Source: Pseudomonadota bacterium
GTDB lineage: Bacteria; Pseudomonadota; Alphaproteobacteria; Rhizobiales; Tepidamorphaceae
Direction of reading: 5' to 3'
Length of the DNA: 15,697 bases
Assembly: GCA_023435545.1 (NCBI GenBank)
Contig: JAEYRQ010000432.1
Coordinates: 1-15,697 of the forward strand
Shown here piece by piece: positions 1 to 7,779 of the stretch; within the stretch, counting starts at the first letter, position 1; the number at the start of each line of letters is the position of its first letter. Under the pieces are notes generated by a model. That model did no database searches. It was given only the letters and a program-made list of their open reading frames with translations, and was not told the origin of the DNA. Position numbers and translations under genes: made by a program.

Positions 1-76
1 GCTGGGTTAACGCATAGATGGGAACCGGCGCCGGGATTACAAGCGGGCGCGGAACGTCACGGGCCCGACGGACGCC

Positions 77-1315
77 TCAGATCGCCCCGTCATCCCTCAG
101 CCGCCGCCGGGCCGCCGCGTCGAGCCCCAGCACCTCGGCCAGCACCTCGTCGGTGTGTTCGCCGAGCGTGGGCGGCGGACGGCGGTAGGTGACAGGGCTC
201 TGCGAAAACTTCACCGGGTTGCCGATCAGCGCCACCTCGCCGGAGGCGGCAAGCGGATGCGCCATGGTGATCAGCATGTCGCGGGCGGCGACCTGCGGCT
301 CGGCGAAGGCCTGGGCGATGTCGTTGACCGGACCTACCGGTACGCCACGCGCTTCCAGGCCCTCGAGAACCTCGGCGCGGGTCCGTGTCTTCAGGAGGGA
401 GGCGATCAGCGGCACCAGCTCCTCCCGGTTGGCGGTGCGCGCCGGATTCGTGGCATAGCGGGGGTCGGTGCCGAGATCGGGGCGGCCGAGGAAGTCGCAG
501 AGCCGGCGGAACTGGGCGTCGTTGCCCACCGCGACGATGACGTGGCCGTCGGAGGTCTCGAACACCTGGTAGGGCACGATATTCGCGTGCGCGTTGCCGC
601 GCCGCGTCGGCACCCGGCCGCCGAGGAGATAGTTCATACCCTCGTTGTAGAGCCAGGCGACCTGGGTGTCGGCGAGGCCGATGTCGATGTGCTGCCCCTG
701 ACCGGTTGCGTCGCGGTGGCGCAGCGCCGCCAGGATCGCGGTCGTCGCGTACATGCCGCACATGATGTCGGCGATCGCCACGCCGACCTTGACCGGTTCG
801 CCGCTGGGGTCACCGGTGATGCTCATCACACCGCCCATGCCCTGCGCCAGGAAGTCGTAGCCCGGCCGGTGGGCGTTGGGTCCGGTCTGGCCGAAGCCGG
901 TGATCGAGCAGTAGACCAGGCGCGGCAGTTCGTCGCGGAGGTCGGAATAGGCAAGACCGTACTTGGCGAGGCCGCCGACCTTGAAGTTCTCCACCAGAAC
1001 GTCCGAGCGCGCGGCCAGCCGGCGGACCAGCGCCGCGCCCTCGGGCCTGGCGACGTCGATCGAGACCGAGCGCTTGTTGCGGTTGGTGGACAGGTAGTAG
1101 GCGCTCTCGGCGGTGTCGGCGCCGGCCGCGTCCCTGACGTTGGGCGGCCCCCAGCGGCGGGTGTCGTCACCCTCGCCCGGCTTCTCGATCTTGATGACAT
1201 CGGCGCCGAGATCGCCCAGCAACTGGGTGCAACTCGGCCCTGCGAGCACGCGGGTGAGGTCGAGGATGCGGATGCCGGCGAGCGGTCCCGCCGTGCCGGA
1301 AGTGTCTGCTGCCAT
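77..1315 (-). CDS. CaiB/BaiF family (class III) CoA-transferase
   Basis: A 412-residue protein, the usual length for family III CoA-transferases, which move CoA between carboxylic acids in the cytoplasm through an aspartyl-CoA intermediate. Visible hallmarks are the N-terminal GIRILDLTRVLAGP stretch (about residues 14-27), the DLGADVIKIEKPGEGDDTR block (35-53), the NRNKRSVSID segment (78-87) and the ITGFGQTGP loop (138-146). By alignment with formyl-CoA transferase, the catalytic Asp is probably D183 in ADIMCGMY. The C-terminal half has the typical RGVPVGPVNDI motif. I chose the ATG at 1315 because the family fold begins just after it; the frame stays open upstream to 1672, but that part is low-complexity and overlaps the macro gene. 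The Shine-Dalgarno is weak. It is last in a same-strand series after macro, patatin and bdhA. The substrate pair cannot be read from sequence; dicarboxylate or short acyl-CoA exchange is likely. Confidence 0.9.
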   Translation of the reverse strand: MAADTSGTAGPLAGIRILDLTRVLAGPSCTQLLGDLGADVIKIEKPGEGDDTRRWGPPNVRDAAGADTAESAYYLSTNRNKRSVSIDVARPEGAALVRRLAARSDVLVENFKVGGLAKYGLAYSDLRDELPRLVYCSITGFGQTGPNAHRPGYDFLAQGMGGVMSITGDPSGEPVKVGVAIADIMCGMYATTAILAALRHRDATGQGQHIDIGLADTQVAWLYNEGMNYLLGGRVPTRRGNAHANIVPYQVFETSDGHVIVAVGNDAQFRRLCDFLGRPDLGTDPRYATNPARTANREELVPLIASLLKTRTRAEVLEGLEARGVPVGPVNDIAQAFAEPQVAARDMLITMAHPLAASGEVALIGNPVKFSQSPVTYRRPPPTLGEHTDEVLAEVLGLDAAARRRLRDDGAI

Positions 1316-1394
1316 GAGGTGCCGTTTCCCCGGGAGAGCCTGTCTTGGAGCCGTCATCCTAGCGGCGCGGCGCGGGGATGGAAGCGGCTGGTCG

Positions 1395-1928
1395 TCAGGT
1401 CCGCCATGCGTCGATGCCGAGGCGTTCGGCGGCGCGGGCATGCCGCGCGGCGGATGCCTCGTCGAAACAGCACAGCACGATCCGGTCGAAGGCCTCGGGA
1501 TGAGCGGCTTCGGTCTCCGCGACCGTTGCGACGGCGATCTCAGCCGCAAGATCGGCGGGAAAGCCGTAGATGCCGGTCGAGATCGCCGGAAAGGCCACCG
1601 AGCGCAGGCCGTTGTCGCGCGCGAGCTCCAGCGAGGCCCGGTAGCAGGAGGCGAGCAGGCCGTCCTCGCCATCGTCTCCGCCCCGCCAGACAGGCCCGAC
1701 CGCGTGGATCACATGGCGGGCGGGGAGCCCGAAGCCTGCGGTGATCCGGGCTTCACCCGTGGGGCAATGGCCGATGGCGGCACAGGCGTGCGCCAGCCCC
1801 GGCCCCGCCGCCCGGTGGATCGCCCCGCACACCCCGCCGCCGGGCGCCAGAGCCTCGTTGGCGGCATTGACGATGGCATCGACATCCAGAGTGGTGATGT
1901 CGGCAACGGTGATCTTGATCACGGACAT
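1395..1928 (-). CDS. ymdB: Macro-domain protein, O-acetyl-ADP-ribose deacetylase type
   Basis: A 177-residue single-domain protein closely resembling E. coli YmdB and the MacroD class. It has the ADP-ribose-binding [18 protein letters not shown] motif (residues 21-38, with the conserved Asn and the Gly-rich loop), AVGPVWRGG (about 76-84) and the phosphate loop [10 protein letters not shown] (115-124). Family members hydrolyse O-acetyl-ADP-ribose and remove mono-ADP-ribose from acidic side chains; YmdB also modulates RNase III in E. coli. The ATG at 1928 is the natural start because the domain begins immediately, but no convincing Shine-Dalgarno precedes it (the upstream bases are C-rich), so expression may be low or depend on the upstream gene. 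It lies 79 bp upstream of the CoA-transferase start and 57 bp downstream, in its reading direction, of the cloverleaf element. The biochemical family is clear; the physiological substrate is not. Confidence 0.92.
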   Translation of the reverse strand: MSVIKITVADITTLDVDAIVNAANEALAPGGGVCGAIHRAAGPGLAHACAAIGHCPTGEARITAGFGLPARHVIHAVGPVWRGGDDGEDGLLASCYRASLELARDNGLRSVAFPAISTGIYGFPADLAAEIAVATVAETEAAHPEAFDRIVLCCFDEASAARHARAAERLGIDAWRT

Positions 1929-1984
1929 GGGGCGAGTTGAACACGCCGGCTGAAGTCCGCCAAGACGGTGTCCATTCTTGCTTG

Positions 1985-2088
1985 CGTCATCCCGTACGGC
2001 CTTCAGGCCGATCCGGGATCGGGAGGGTATTCCGCTACCGTCAACGCCTCCCGATCCCGGATTGCCGCACGCGGCTTCCGGGATGACG
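1985..2088. repeat. 104-bp cloverleaf-shaped palindromic intergenic element
   Basis: The element fills most of the 175-bp gap between the patatin stop and the macro start. Its ends, CGTCATCCCG (1985-1994) and CGGGATGACG (2079-2088), are perfect 10-bp inverted repeats. An inner perfect 16-bp inverted repeat pairs ATCCGGGATCGGGAGG (2011-2026) with 2047-2062, leaving a 20-nt loop. Between outer and inner stems lie two small hairpins: CGGCC-TTCA-GGCCG (1997-2010) and GCCGC-AC-GCGGC (2064-2075). The whole folds as a cloverleaf on either strand. There is no coding potential and no obvious flanking target-site duplication. It resembles short mobile or REP/RIME-like palindromic elements described in rhizobia, but I cannot assign it to a named family without a search. 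On the minus-strand mRNA it would sit between patatin and macro as a stabiliser or partial terminator. Confidence 0.85.
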
Positions 2089-2103
2089 AGGACATCCAGC
2101 GGC

Positions 2104-3246
2104 TCAATCGATCAGCTTGCGCATGTCGATCGTCGCCGCCGCGCCGATATGGGTGCGATACTTGTCGACGAACTTCTCCGCCGCCTGCCTGCCGCAGTCG
2201 CGCAGATAGGTGAGGAAATCCCACTCCGCGTTGAACTTGCTCGAGGCCGTGAGGTCATTGAGGAACTCGCCGCCGTCGATCACGTGAACTCGGATCTGCC
2301 GATAGTGCTCCTTGTCGAGCTTGCCCTGCTTGACCAGCCGGTCGACGAACTCGATCGCCCTCAGTTCCTTGATCAGCGAGGCGTTGAAGGTGATCTCGTT
2401 CATCCGGTTGAGAATGTCGCGGGCGGTCTTCGGCGTCTCCGGCCGCTCAATCGGGTTGATCTGGATGAGCAGCAGGTCCTCGGTCTCGGTGGAGTAGAAG
2501 AACGGCCAAAGTGCCGGATTTCCCGAGAAGCCGCCGTCCCAGTAGGGTACGCCGTCGATCTCGACGGCCTGGAACATCAGCGGCAGGCAGGCCGAAGCCA
2601 TCACGTGGTCGGAGGTGATGTCGCGGTTGCGGAACACCTTGACCTTGCCGGTGCGCACGTTCGTCGCCGACAGGAACAGCTTGATCGAGGTGCAGTCGCG
2701 GATCGCCTCGAAGTCAACGATCCCCTCGATCAACTCCTTGAGCGGGTTGAGGTTCAGCGGGTTGAACTCGTAGGGCGAGACGAACCGGCTGACGAGATCG
2801 ATCATCATGAAGCCGGGCGACCAGTCGAGGCTCCAGTTGCCCCACATCCGGTCGATGATGGTGCGCTGCACGGGAGAGGACCGGGAGGCGCGGCTGACCG
2901 CCTTCCAGTAATTGTCCAAGGTCTCACGGGCGCCGTCGGGCCCACCCCTCTGCCAGCCCGAAACGAGTGCCACGGCGTTCATCGCGCCGGCGCTGGTGCC
3001 GCTGATGCCCTCGATCCGGACCGGTGCGTTCTCGAGCATCCAGTCGAGCACACCCCAGGTGAAGGCGCCGTGAGCGCCGCCGCCCTGCAGCGCCAGGTTG
3101 ATGGTGCGCAGATTCGAACTGCCGGGCGGCGGGGCGGGCGTTTCGTCGATGTGGACCTCGACGGTCTTACCGCTCTCGCCGGCCGCCGCGCCGCTTTTCC
3201 TCCTGCCGGAGGTGGAGCCTCCCTTGCCGCCCGGAGAGCGCGCCAC
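2104..3246 (-). CDS. Patatin-like phospholipase/esterase
   Basis: A 380-residue serine hydrolase of the patatin fold. The oxyanion-hole sequence [12 protein letters not shown] is at residues 51-62, the nucleophile elbow is GTSAG with Ser85, and the catalytic Asp of the Ser-Asp dyad is D237 in [10 protein letters not shown]. Residues 1-45 are a basic, Gly/Ser/Pro-rich linker without a signal peptide, so the protein is probably cytoplasmic. The roughly 120 residues after the DGG motif match the alpha-helical tail seen on many alphaproteobacterial patatins (I recall DUF3734, not verified). The start is GTG at 3246, preceded by GGCGGAG that overlaps the end of bdhA; only 4 bp separate the genes, so translation is probably coupled. 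Patatin enzymes cleave acyl esters of phospholipids or neutral lipids. Coupling to bdhA suggests work on PHB, its oligomers or granule lipids, but that is inference. Confidence 0.92.
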   Translation of the reverse strand: MARSPGGKGGSTSGRRKSGAAAGESGKTVEVHIDETPAPPPGSSNLRTINLALQGGGAHGAFTWGVLDWMLENAPVRIEGISGTSAGAMNAVALVSGWQRGGPDGARETLDNYWKAVSRASRSSPVQRTIIDRMWGNWSLDWSPGFMMIDLVSRFVSPYEFNPLNLNPLKELIEGIVDFEAIRDCTSIKLFLSATNVRTGKVKVFRNRDITSDHVMASACLPLMFQAVEIDGVPYWDGGFSGNPALWPFFYSTETEDLLLIQINPIERPETPKTARDILNRMNEITFNASLIKELRAIEFVDRLVKQGKLDKEHYRQIRVHVIDGGEFLNDLTASSKFNAEWDFLTYLRDCGRQAAEKFVDKYRTHIGAAATIDMRKLID

Positions 3247-3250
3247 CGGC

Positions 3251-4036
3251 CTACTCCGCCGTCCAGCCGCCGTCGATCGGCAGGATCGCGCCGGTGATCG
3301 AGCGGGCGGCGTCGGTGGTCAGGAACAGGGCGAAGCCGGCCACCTCGTCGACGGTGACGAACTCCTTGGTCGGCTGGGCGGCCAGCAGCACGTCCTTCTT
3401 GACCTGCTCCTCGGTCAGGCCGCGCGCCTTGGCGGTGTCGGGAATCTGCTTCTCCACCAGCGGCGTCCAGACATAGCCGGGGCAGATGGCGTTGACGGTG
3501 ATGCCGTGCTGGGCGGTCTCCAGCGCGACTACCTTGGTGAGGCCGGCGATGCCGTGCTTGGCCGACACGTAGGCCGCCTTGAAGGGCGAAGCGACCAGCG
3601 CATGGGCCGAGGCGGTGTTGATGATGCGGCCCCAGCCCTTGCGTTTCATGCCGGGAACGGCGGCGCGGATGCCGTGGAAGGCGGCCGACAGGTTGATCGC
3701 GATGATCTGGTCCCACTTCTCGACCGGAAACTCCTCGATCGCCGCCACGTACTGGATTCCGGCATTGTTAATCAGGATGTCGACGGCGCCGAACTCCTTC
3801 TCCGCATCGGCGATCATGCCGGCGATCTCGTCGGGCTTGGTCATGTCGGCGCCGGAGAAGCGCACCTCGACACCGTGCGCCTTCGCCATGTCGGCGCGGG
3901 TCTTCTCGATCTCGTCGGCCTTGCCGAGACCGTTGAGCACGATGTTGGCGCCGGCTCTCGCGAAAGCGTCGGCGATGCCGTGCCCGATGCCGGAGGTGGA
4001 CCCGGTGACGACGGCCGTCTTGCCCTTCAGAGACAT
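3251..4036 (-). CDS. bdhA: 3-hydroxybutyrate dehydrogenase
   Basis: A 261-residue classical short-chain dehydrogenase that interconverts (R)-3-hydroxybutyrate and acetoacetate with NAD, the step after PHB depolymerisation. The nucleotide-binding TGSTSGIG is at residues 11-18, NNAG at 90-93, and the catalytic set is Ser143, Tyr156 and Lys160 (SPFKAAYVSAKHG). Residues such as GIQYVAAIEEFPVEKWD and the ending ITGAILPIDGGWTAE are typical of 3-hydroxybutyrate dehydrogenases rather than of generic reductases. The ATG at 4036 follows a strong AAAGGAG Shine-Dalgarno and starts directly at the Rossmann fold; upstream in-frame codons to 4228 run into the shared promoter region. It is the first gene of a minus-strand series and is coupled to the patatin gene. 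A TGC-N3-GCA site at 4087-4095 suggests control by PhaR. Confidence 0.95.
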   Translation of the reverse strand: MSLKGKTAVVTGSTSGIGHGIADAFARAGANIVLNGLGKADEIEKTRADMAKAHGVEVRFSGADMTKPDEIAGMIADAEKEFGAVDILINNAGIQYVAAIEEFPVEKWDQIIAINLSAAFHGIRAAVPGMKRKGWGRIINTASAHALVASPFKAAYVSAKHGIAGLTKVVALETAQHGITVNAICPGYVWTPLVEKQIPDTAKARGLTEEQVKKDVLLAAQPTKEFVTVDEVAGFALFLTTDAARSITGAILPIDGGWTAE

Positions 4037-4068
4037 GCTCGCTCCTTTCGCGGATCTGTCCGCTGCCC

Positions 4069-4079
4069 TACATGATGTA
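4069..4079. promoter_or_regulatory. Perfect dyad in the bdhA leader
   Basis: TACAT-G-ATGTA is a perfect 5+1+5 palindrome located 33 bp upstream of the bdhA ATG and downstream of the candidate PhaR site. Its position suits an operator for a small dimeric regulator or the edge of the promoter. No protein can be assigned; an 11-bp dyad can also occur by chance. Confidence 0.3.
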
Positions 4080-4086
4080 AGGCTAG

Positions 4087-4098
4087 TGCAATGCAGCA
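4087..4098 (-). promoter_or_regulatory. Candidate PhaR operator upstream of bdhA
   Basis: The plus strand reads TGCAATGCAGCA, containing TGC-AAT-GCA (4087-4095). It differs at a single position from TGCGATGCAGCA in the phaA promoter region. PhaR repressors of Paracoccus and Rhodobacter are reported to bind TGC-rich dyads of this type. On the minus strand a possible -35 box TTAACC (4103-4108) lies just upstream, so the dyad would sit in the spacer, where binding should block RNA polymerase. The -10 candidate TAGCCT is poor, so the exact promoter is uncertain. Confidence 0.5.
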
Positions 4099-4143
4099 TC
4101 GAGGTTAAGACCGGGTATCGTTCCTGTGAGATCGTCGTGACGC

Positions 4144-4149
4144 TATAGT
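4144..4149 (+). promoter_or_regulatory. Candidate -10 box for zur-ispG
   Basis: TATAGT within CGCTATAGTG lies 57 bp before the chosen zur start. The identical ten bases occur in front of phaA. The matching -35 region (around TTCCTG, 4121-4126) is weak, so this rests on the -10 alone. Confidence 0.4.
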
Positions 4150-4205
4150 GTTGCGCGACGAGCGACACACCCGACACCGAATGCCGGAAGCCGATGCGGA
4201 GACCG

Positions 4206-4727
4206 ATGGCCGACTTTCCCGCACCCAACCACGACCACAGCCACTGCTCCGACCGGATCGTGCGGACCGCACGGGCGGTGTGCCGCCGCAGGGGCGTCAG
4301 GCTGACCAGCCAGCGTGAGCGGGTTCTCGACCTGCTCGCCCAGGATCACCGGCCGATGGGCGCCTACGAGATCATGGACGCGATGGCCGAGAACGGCCGC
4401 CGGCCGGCGCCGATCACGGTCTACCGGGCGCTCGACTTCCTCGTGCAGCAGGGACTCGTCCACCGGATCGAAAGCCGCAATGCCTTCATCGCCTGCACGG
4501 CGGGCGACACCCGGCATTCGGCGACGGTGTTCCTGATCTGCCGGGAGTGCGGCACTGTCGGCGAGGCGCTGGCCGAGGGTGTCGGCGAGGCGCTGGACGC
4601 TGTGGCCGCGGCGAACGGTTTCTTGCCCGACCTGACTGTAATCGAGATCGACGGCCTGTGCCGCCACTGCGCCCTGAAGGCAGCCGACGTTCGGGCTGCG
4701 CAGGGTCGTTCGGCGGGCGTCCAGTAG
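4206..4727 (+). CDS. zur: Fur-family zinc uptake regulator
   Basis: A 173-residue winged-helix metalloregulator of the Fur superfamily. Its His/Cys-rich N-terminus ([10 protein letters not shown]) and the following [15 protein letters not shown] are typical of alphaproteobacterial Zur. The DNA-reading helix is around [22 protein letters not shown]. Two CxxC pairs, CREC (C112, C115) and CRHC (C152, C155), form the structural zinc site of Zur proteins. Zn-loaded Zur represses zinc-uptake genes. I prefer the ATG at 4206, preceded by GGAG at a short distance; the in-frame ATG at 4194 would add four residues and is nearly as plausible. No znu transporter genes are adjacent; instead ispG follows after 17 bp, so the two are probably co-transcribed. 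A Fur-type metal other than zinc cannot be excluded from sequence alone. Confidence 0.85.
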   Translation: MADFPAPNHDHSHCSDRIVRTARAVCRRRGVRLTSQRERVLDLLAQDHRPMGAYEIMDAMAENGRRPAPITVYRALDFLVQQGLVHRIESRNAFIACTAGDTRHSATVFLICRECGTVGEALAEGVGEALDAVAAANGFLPDLTVIEIDGLCRHCALKAADVRAAQGRSAGVQ

Positions 4728-4744
4728 TCCATGGCGGGAAGCGC

Positions 4745-6010
4745 ATGATCGAGGAACACGGACCGGCGGCACGCAGGCGGACGGTCGCCGTCCCCGTCGG
4801 CGACGACACACGCGCCATTCTGGTGGGCGGCGAGGCTCCCGTCGTCGTCCAGTCGATGACCAACACCGACACCGCCGACATCGACGCGACCGTCGCGCAG
4901 GTCGCAGCCCTCGCCCGCGCCGGCTCGGAGCTGGTCCGGATCACCGTGGACCGCGACGAGGCCGCCGCCGCCGTTCCTCACATCCGCGACCGGTTGATGC
5001 TGCGCGGCATCGACGTGCCGCTGGTCGGCGACTTCCACTATATCGGCCACAAGCTGCTCACCGATCACCCCGCCTGCGCCGAGGCGCTGGCGAAGTACCG
5101 GATCAATCCCGGCAATGTCGGGTTTCGCGAGAAGCGCGACCGGCAGTTCGGCACGATGATCGAAATCGCACTCGCCCACGGCAAGCCGGTCCGTATCGGC
5201 GTCAATTGGGGCTCGCTCGACCAGGAGCTCTTGACCCGGCGGATGGACGCGAACGCCGCCTCGACGCCGCCGAAATCGGCGCGCGCGGTGCTGCACGAGG
5301 CGATCGTCCAGTCGGCGCTCCTCTCGGCTGCGCGCGCCGAGGAGATCGGCATGGGCCGGGACAGGATCATCCTGTCGGCGAAGGTCAGCCAGGTGCAGGA
5401 CCTGATCTCGGTCTACCGGATGCTGTCGGCGCGTGGCGACTACGCGCTGCATCTGGGGCTGACCGAGGCCGGCATGGGCTCGAAGGGCATCGTCGCCTCG
5501 ACGGCGGGGATCGGCGTGCTGCTGCAGGAGGGGATCGGCGACACAATCCGGGTCTCGCTGACGCCCGAGCGCGGCGGCGACCGCACGGTGGAGGTGCAGG
5601 TTGCGCAGGAGATCCTGCAGACCATGGGCCTGCGGACCTTCATCCCCGTGGTCGCTGCATGTCCGGGCTGCGGCCGGACGACCTCGACCGTGTTCCAGGA
5701 GCTCGCCCGCGACATCCAGGATTTCATCCGTGTCGAAATGCCGGTGTGGCGGGAGAAGTATCCGGGCGTCGAGGCGCTGAACCTCGCCGTGATGGGCTGC
5801 ATCGTCAACGGACCCGGCGAATCCAAGCACGCCGACATCGGCATCTCGCTGCCCGGCACCGGGGAAAGCCCCGCAGCGCCGGTCTTCGTCGACGGCCGGA
5901 AGGTGACCACGCTCAGGGGCGCGACGATCGCGGCGGACTTCAAGGCGATGGTGATGGAGTACATCGAGCGGCGATTCGGGCAGGGCCGAGGCGCGGACGC
6001 GGCTGAGTAA
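4745..6010 (+). CDS. ispG: 4-hydroxy-3-methylbut-2-enyl diphosphate synthase (flavodoxin)
   Basis: A 421-residue IspG/GcpE, the [4Fe-4S] enzyme converting methylerythritol cyclodiphosphate to HMBPP, the penultimate MEP-pathway step. The N-terminal TIM barrel starts with [11 protein letters not shown] and includes VRITVDR and the [12 protein letters not shown] block. The cluster-binding C-terminal domain has CPGCGR (C306, C309) and GCIVNGPGE (C352, E359), matching the three Cys plus Glu of the family. The ATG at 4745 follows GCGGGAAG and places conserved sequence at the right distance; longer in-frame starts overlap zur and are rejected. It is a full-length enzyme for alphaproteobacteria. It lies behind zur, probably in one transcript, and is convergent with the prenyltransferase gene, whose substrates derive from IspG's product. 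Confidence 0.96.
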   Translation: MIEEHGPAARRRTVAVPVGDDTRAILVGGEAPVVVQSMTNTDTADIDATVAQVAALARAGSELVRITVDRDEAAAAVPHIRDRLMLRGIDVPLVGDFHYIGHKLLTDHPACAEALAKYRINPGNVGFREKRDRQFGTMIEIALAHGKPVRIGVNWGSLDQELLTRRMDANAASTPPKSARAVLHEAIVQSALLSAARAEEIGMGRDRIILSAKVSQVQDLISVYRMLSARGDYALHLGLTEAGMGSKGIVASTAGIGVLLQEGIGDTIRVSLTPERGGDRTVEVQVAQEILQTMGLRTFIPVVAACPGCGRTTSTVFQELARDIQDFIRVEMPVWREKYPGVEALNLAVMGCIVNGPGESKHADIGISLPGTGESPAAPVFVDGRKVTTLRGATIAADFKAMVMEYIERRFGQGRGADAAE

Positions 6011-6038
6011 GGCCGCCCTCCGAGCCTCGACCCCGGGG

Positions 6039-6947
6039 TCACTTCCGCCGCGCGGCGGCGAATTCCGCTGCAGCAACAAGGAGCGCCGCGGCGTCGCCAT
6101 AGCCGGCGAGCGCCGATCGCGCGTCCATCACGGCGGCCGCGAGCCTCTCGCGCGCCGCCTCGCTCCCGACCAGCGCCGGCAGCGTCGCCTTGCCCCTCGC
6201 CCGGTCCTTTGCCGTCGCCTTGCCGATCTGCTCGGGGCTCGCCTCCTCGTCGAGCAGGTCATCGGCGATCTGGAAGGCGCGGCCGAGCGCCGCCCCGTAG
6301 GTAGCGAGACGCTCCCGGTCGTCTGGACCCGCGTGGCCGAGGATCGCGCCGGCGAGCGCGGCAAAGCGGAACAGAGCGCCCGTCTTCATCGCCTGGAGGG
6401 TGGAGATGTCGTCACCGGAGAGCGCGAGCGGCCGCCCGTCGCCGAACCGTCCCTCGGCGGCGAGGTCCTGCATCTGGCCGCCGATCATGCCGGCGGTGCC
6501 GCCGGCGCGGGCGAGTTCGAGCGCCAGGTCGGCCCGGACCACCGCGTCGGGATGCGTGCGGGGATTGGCGAGCGTCTCGAAGGCGAGCGTCAGCAACCCG
6601 TCGCCGGCCAGGATTGCGGTCGCCTCGTCATAGGCGCGGTGGACGGTGGGGCGTCCGCGCCTGAGGTCGTCGTCATCCATCGCCGGCAGGTCGTCATGGA
6701 CCAGGCTGTAGCAGTGCAGGACCTCCAGCGCGCAGGCCGCCGGCATCGCATCCGCTTCGCCGACCCCGAACAGAGCGGCCGAGTTCACGACGATATAGGG
6801 CCGCAGGCGCTTTCCCCCGCCCAGAACGGCATGCCGCATCGCCTCGCCGAGCCGGCCGGGGAGAGCTGTCAGGCGCGCTTCCAGCGCGGCATCGACACGC
6901 GCCGCGGTCGCGGCCAGATCTGTCTCGAACCCGGAAATGTCGGCCAC
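6039..6947 (-). CDS. ispA: Short-chain polyprenyl diphosphate synthase (farnesyl/geranylgeranyl diphosphate synthase type)
   Basis: A 302-residue all-helical prenyltransferase that condenses IPP with allylic diphosphates. The first Asp-rich motif is VHDDLPAMDDDDLRRGRPT (D85, D86 and the D91-D94 run), with the two-residue insertion typical of bacterial FPP synthases. The second is QIADDLLDEEAS (D229, D230, D233), followed by KDRARGKATLP. GGKRLRPY (43-51) and MKTGALF (187-193) bind diphosphate and shape the site. The start is GTG at 6947, supported by AGGAGG eight bases upstream. It is convergent with ispG, with 28 bp between the stops, and divergent from mtgA. Product length (C15 or C20) cannot be fixed by eye, but size and motifs favour IspA. 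No xseB or dxs accompanies it here. Confidence 0.93.
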   Translation of the reverse strand: MADISGFETDLAATAARVDAALEARLTALPGRLGEAMRHAVLGGGKRLRPYIVVNSAALFGVGEADAMPAACALEVLHCYSLVHDDLPAMDDDDLRRGRPTVHRAYDEATAILAGDGLLTLAFETLANPRTHPDAVVRADLALELARAGGTAGMIGGQMQDLAAEGRFGDGRPLALSGDDISTLQAMKTGALFRFAALAGAILGHAGPDDRERLATYGAALGRAFQIADDLLDEEASPEQIGKATAKDRARGKATLPALVGSEAARERLAAAVMDARSALAGYGDAAALLVAAAEFAAARRK

Positions 6948-7062
6948 CCACCGGCCCTCCTCTGAGTGGAGCGGAGAGTGGCCGAGCGGGCGCGCCTATG
7001 CAACCGGCGAGGCGCCGGCGCAATTCGGTTGCGGGCGAGCGGGGCGGAAGCTATCTCGGGGC

Positions 7063-7770
7063 ATGGCGGAGAAGTCCGGAAAGGGGGGCAGGCGGACCAG
7101 GAAGCGCTCGCTGGCGCGGCGGCTGGTGCTTGCCATTGCAGCCGGTATTCTGGTGCTCGCCGTGTTGCCGGTCGTGCTGGTGCCGCTCTACGCGGTGGTG
7201 CCGCCGCCGGCCTCGACGCTGGAGGTCTGGCAGCGCCTGAAGGGCGTGACGATCAAGAAGCAGTGGGTTCCGATCGAGGACATCGCGCCGGTGCTGGTGC
7301 ACTCGGTGATCATGTCCGAGGACGGGCAGTTCTGCACGCATCGCGGCGTCGACTGGGCGGCGGTTCGCCAGGTGCTGGACCGGGGGGATTCGCGCGGCGC
7401 CAGCACGATCCCGATGCAGACCGTGAAGAACCTGTTCCTCTGGCAGTCGCGCAGCTACATCCGCAAGGGGCTGGAGATTCCGCTCGCCTACTGGGCGGAT
7501 CTGGTCTGGTCGAAGCGCCGGACAATGGAGATCTACCTCAATATCGTCGAATGGGGACCCGGCGTGTTCGGCGCCGAGGCCGCCGCGCAGCACTGGTTCG
7601 GTGTCCCGGCCTCGAAGCTCTCCCGACGCCAGGCGGCGCTCCTGGCCGCGGCGCTGCCCAACCCGATCGTCCGCAACCCCGCCAAGCCCGGCCGCACCAC
7701 CAACTACGTCGCCGGCATCGTCGAGCGCCGCGCCCGGCAAGCCGGGGCCTATGTGAAGTGCGTGGAGTGA
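7063..7770 (+). CDS. mtgA: Monofunctional biosynthetic peptidoglycan transglycosylase
   Basis: A 235-residue GT51 enzyme that polymerises lipid II into glycan strands on the periplasmic face of the inner membrane. A basic N-terminus (residues 1-20, rich in K and R) precedes one transmembrane helix (about 21-46), giving an N-in/C-out anchor. GT51 motifs follow in order: SEDGQFCTHRGVDW with catalytic Glu86, GASTIPMQTVKNLFLW, the RRTMEIYLNIVEWGPGVFG segment, and LSRRQAALLAAALPNP. Length matches E. coli MtgA (about 240 residues) and there is no transpeptidase domain. The ATG at 7063 is chosen because it directly precedes the charged tail and anchor; in-frame codons back to 6937 overlap the divergent ispA start. 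rpmF follows in the same direction after about 200 bp. Confidence 0.95.
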   Translation: MAEKSGKGGRRTRKRSLARRLVLAIAAGILVLAVLPVVLVPLYAVVPPPASTLEVWQRLKGVTIKKQWVPIEDIAPVLVHSVIMSEDGQFCTHRGVDWAAVRQVLDRGDSRGASTIPMQTVKNLFLWQSRSYIRKGLEIPLAYWADLVWSKRRTMEIYLNIVEWGPGVFGAEAAAQHWFGVPASKLSRRQAALLAAALPNPIVRNPAKPGRTTNYVAGIVERRARQAGAYVKCVE

Positions 7771-7779
7771 AAGGTCGTC

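Noticed and set aside
1316..1672. Upstream extension of the CoA-transferase frame
   Set aside because: The added 119 residues are Pro/Arg/Ser-rich, overlap the macro gene and precede the natural family N-terminus.
155..1744. Long plus-strand open frame of 529 codons opposite the CoA-transferase
   Set aside because: It is a GC-driven antisense shadow; the minus-strand frames carry clear CoA-transferase and macro-domain motifs and the plus-strand translation has none.
1985..2088. tRNA or tRNA-like gene, because the element folds as a cloverleaf
   Set aside because: No T-loop or D-loop consensus, no proper anticodon arm and arms of the wrong lengths; the symmetry is that of a palindromic repeat.
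1985..2088. Insertion sequence or recent MITE
   Set aside because: No transposase and no flanking direct duplication that I can see; a small palindromic repeat is the safer call.
4421..6100. Minus-strand open frame of 559 codons over ispG
   Set aside because: Antisense to a fully recognisable ispG and the end of zur; the translation is low-complexity in R, H, D and G with no domain.
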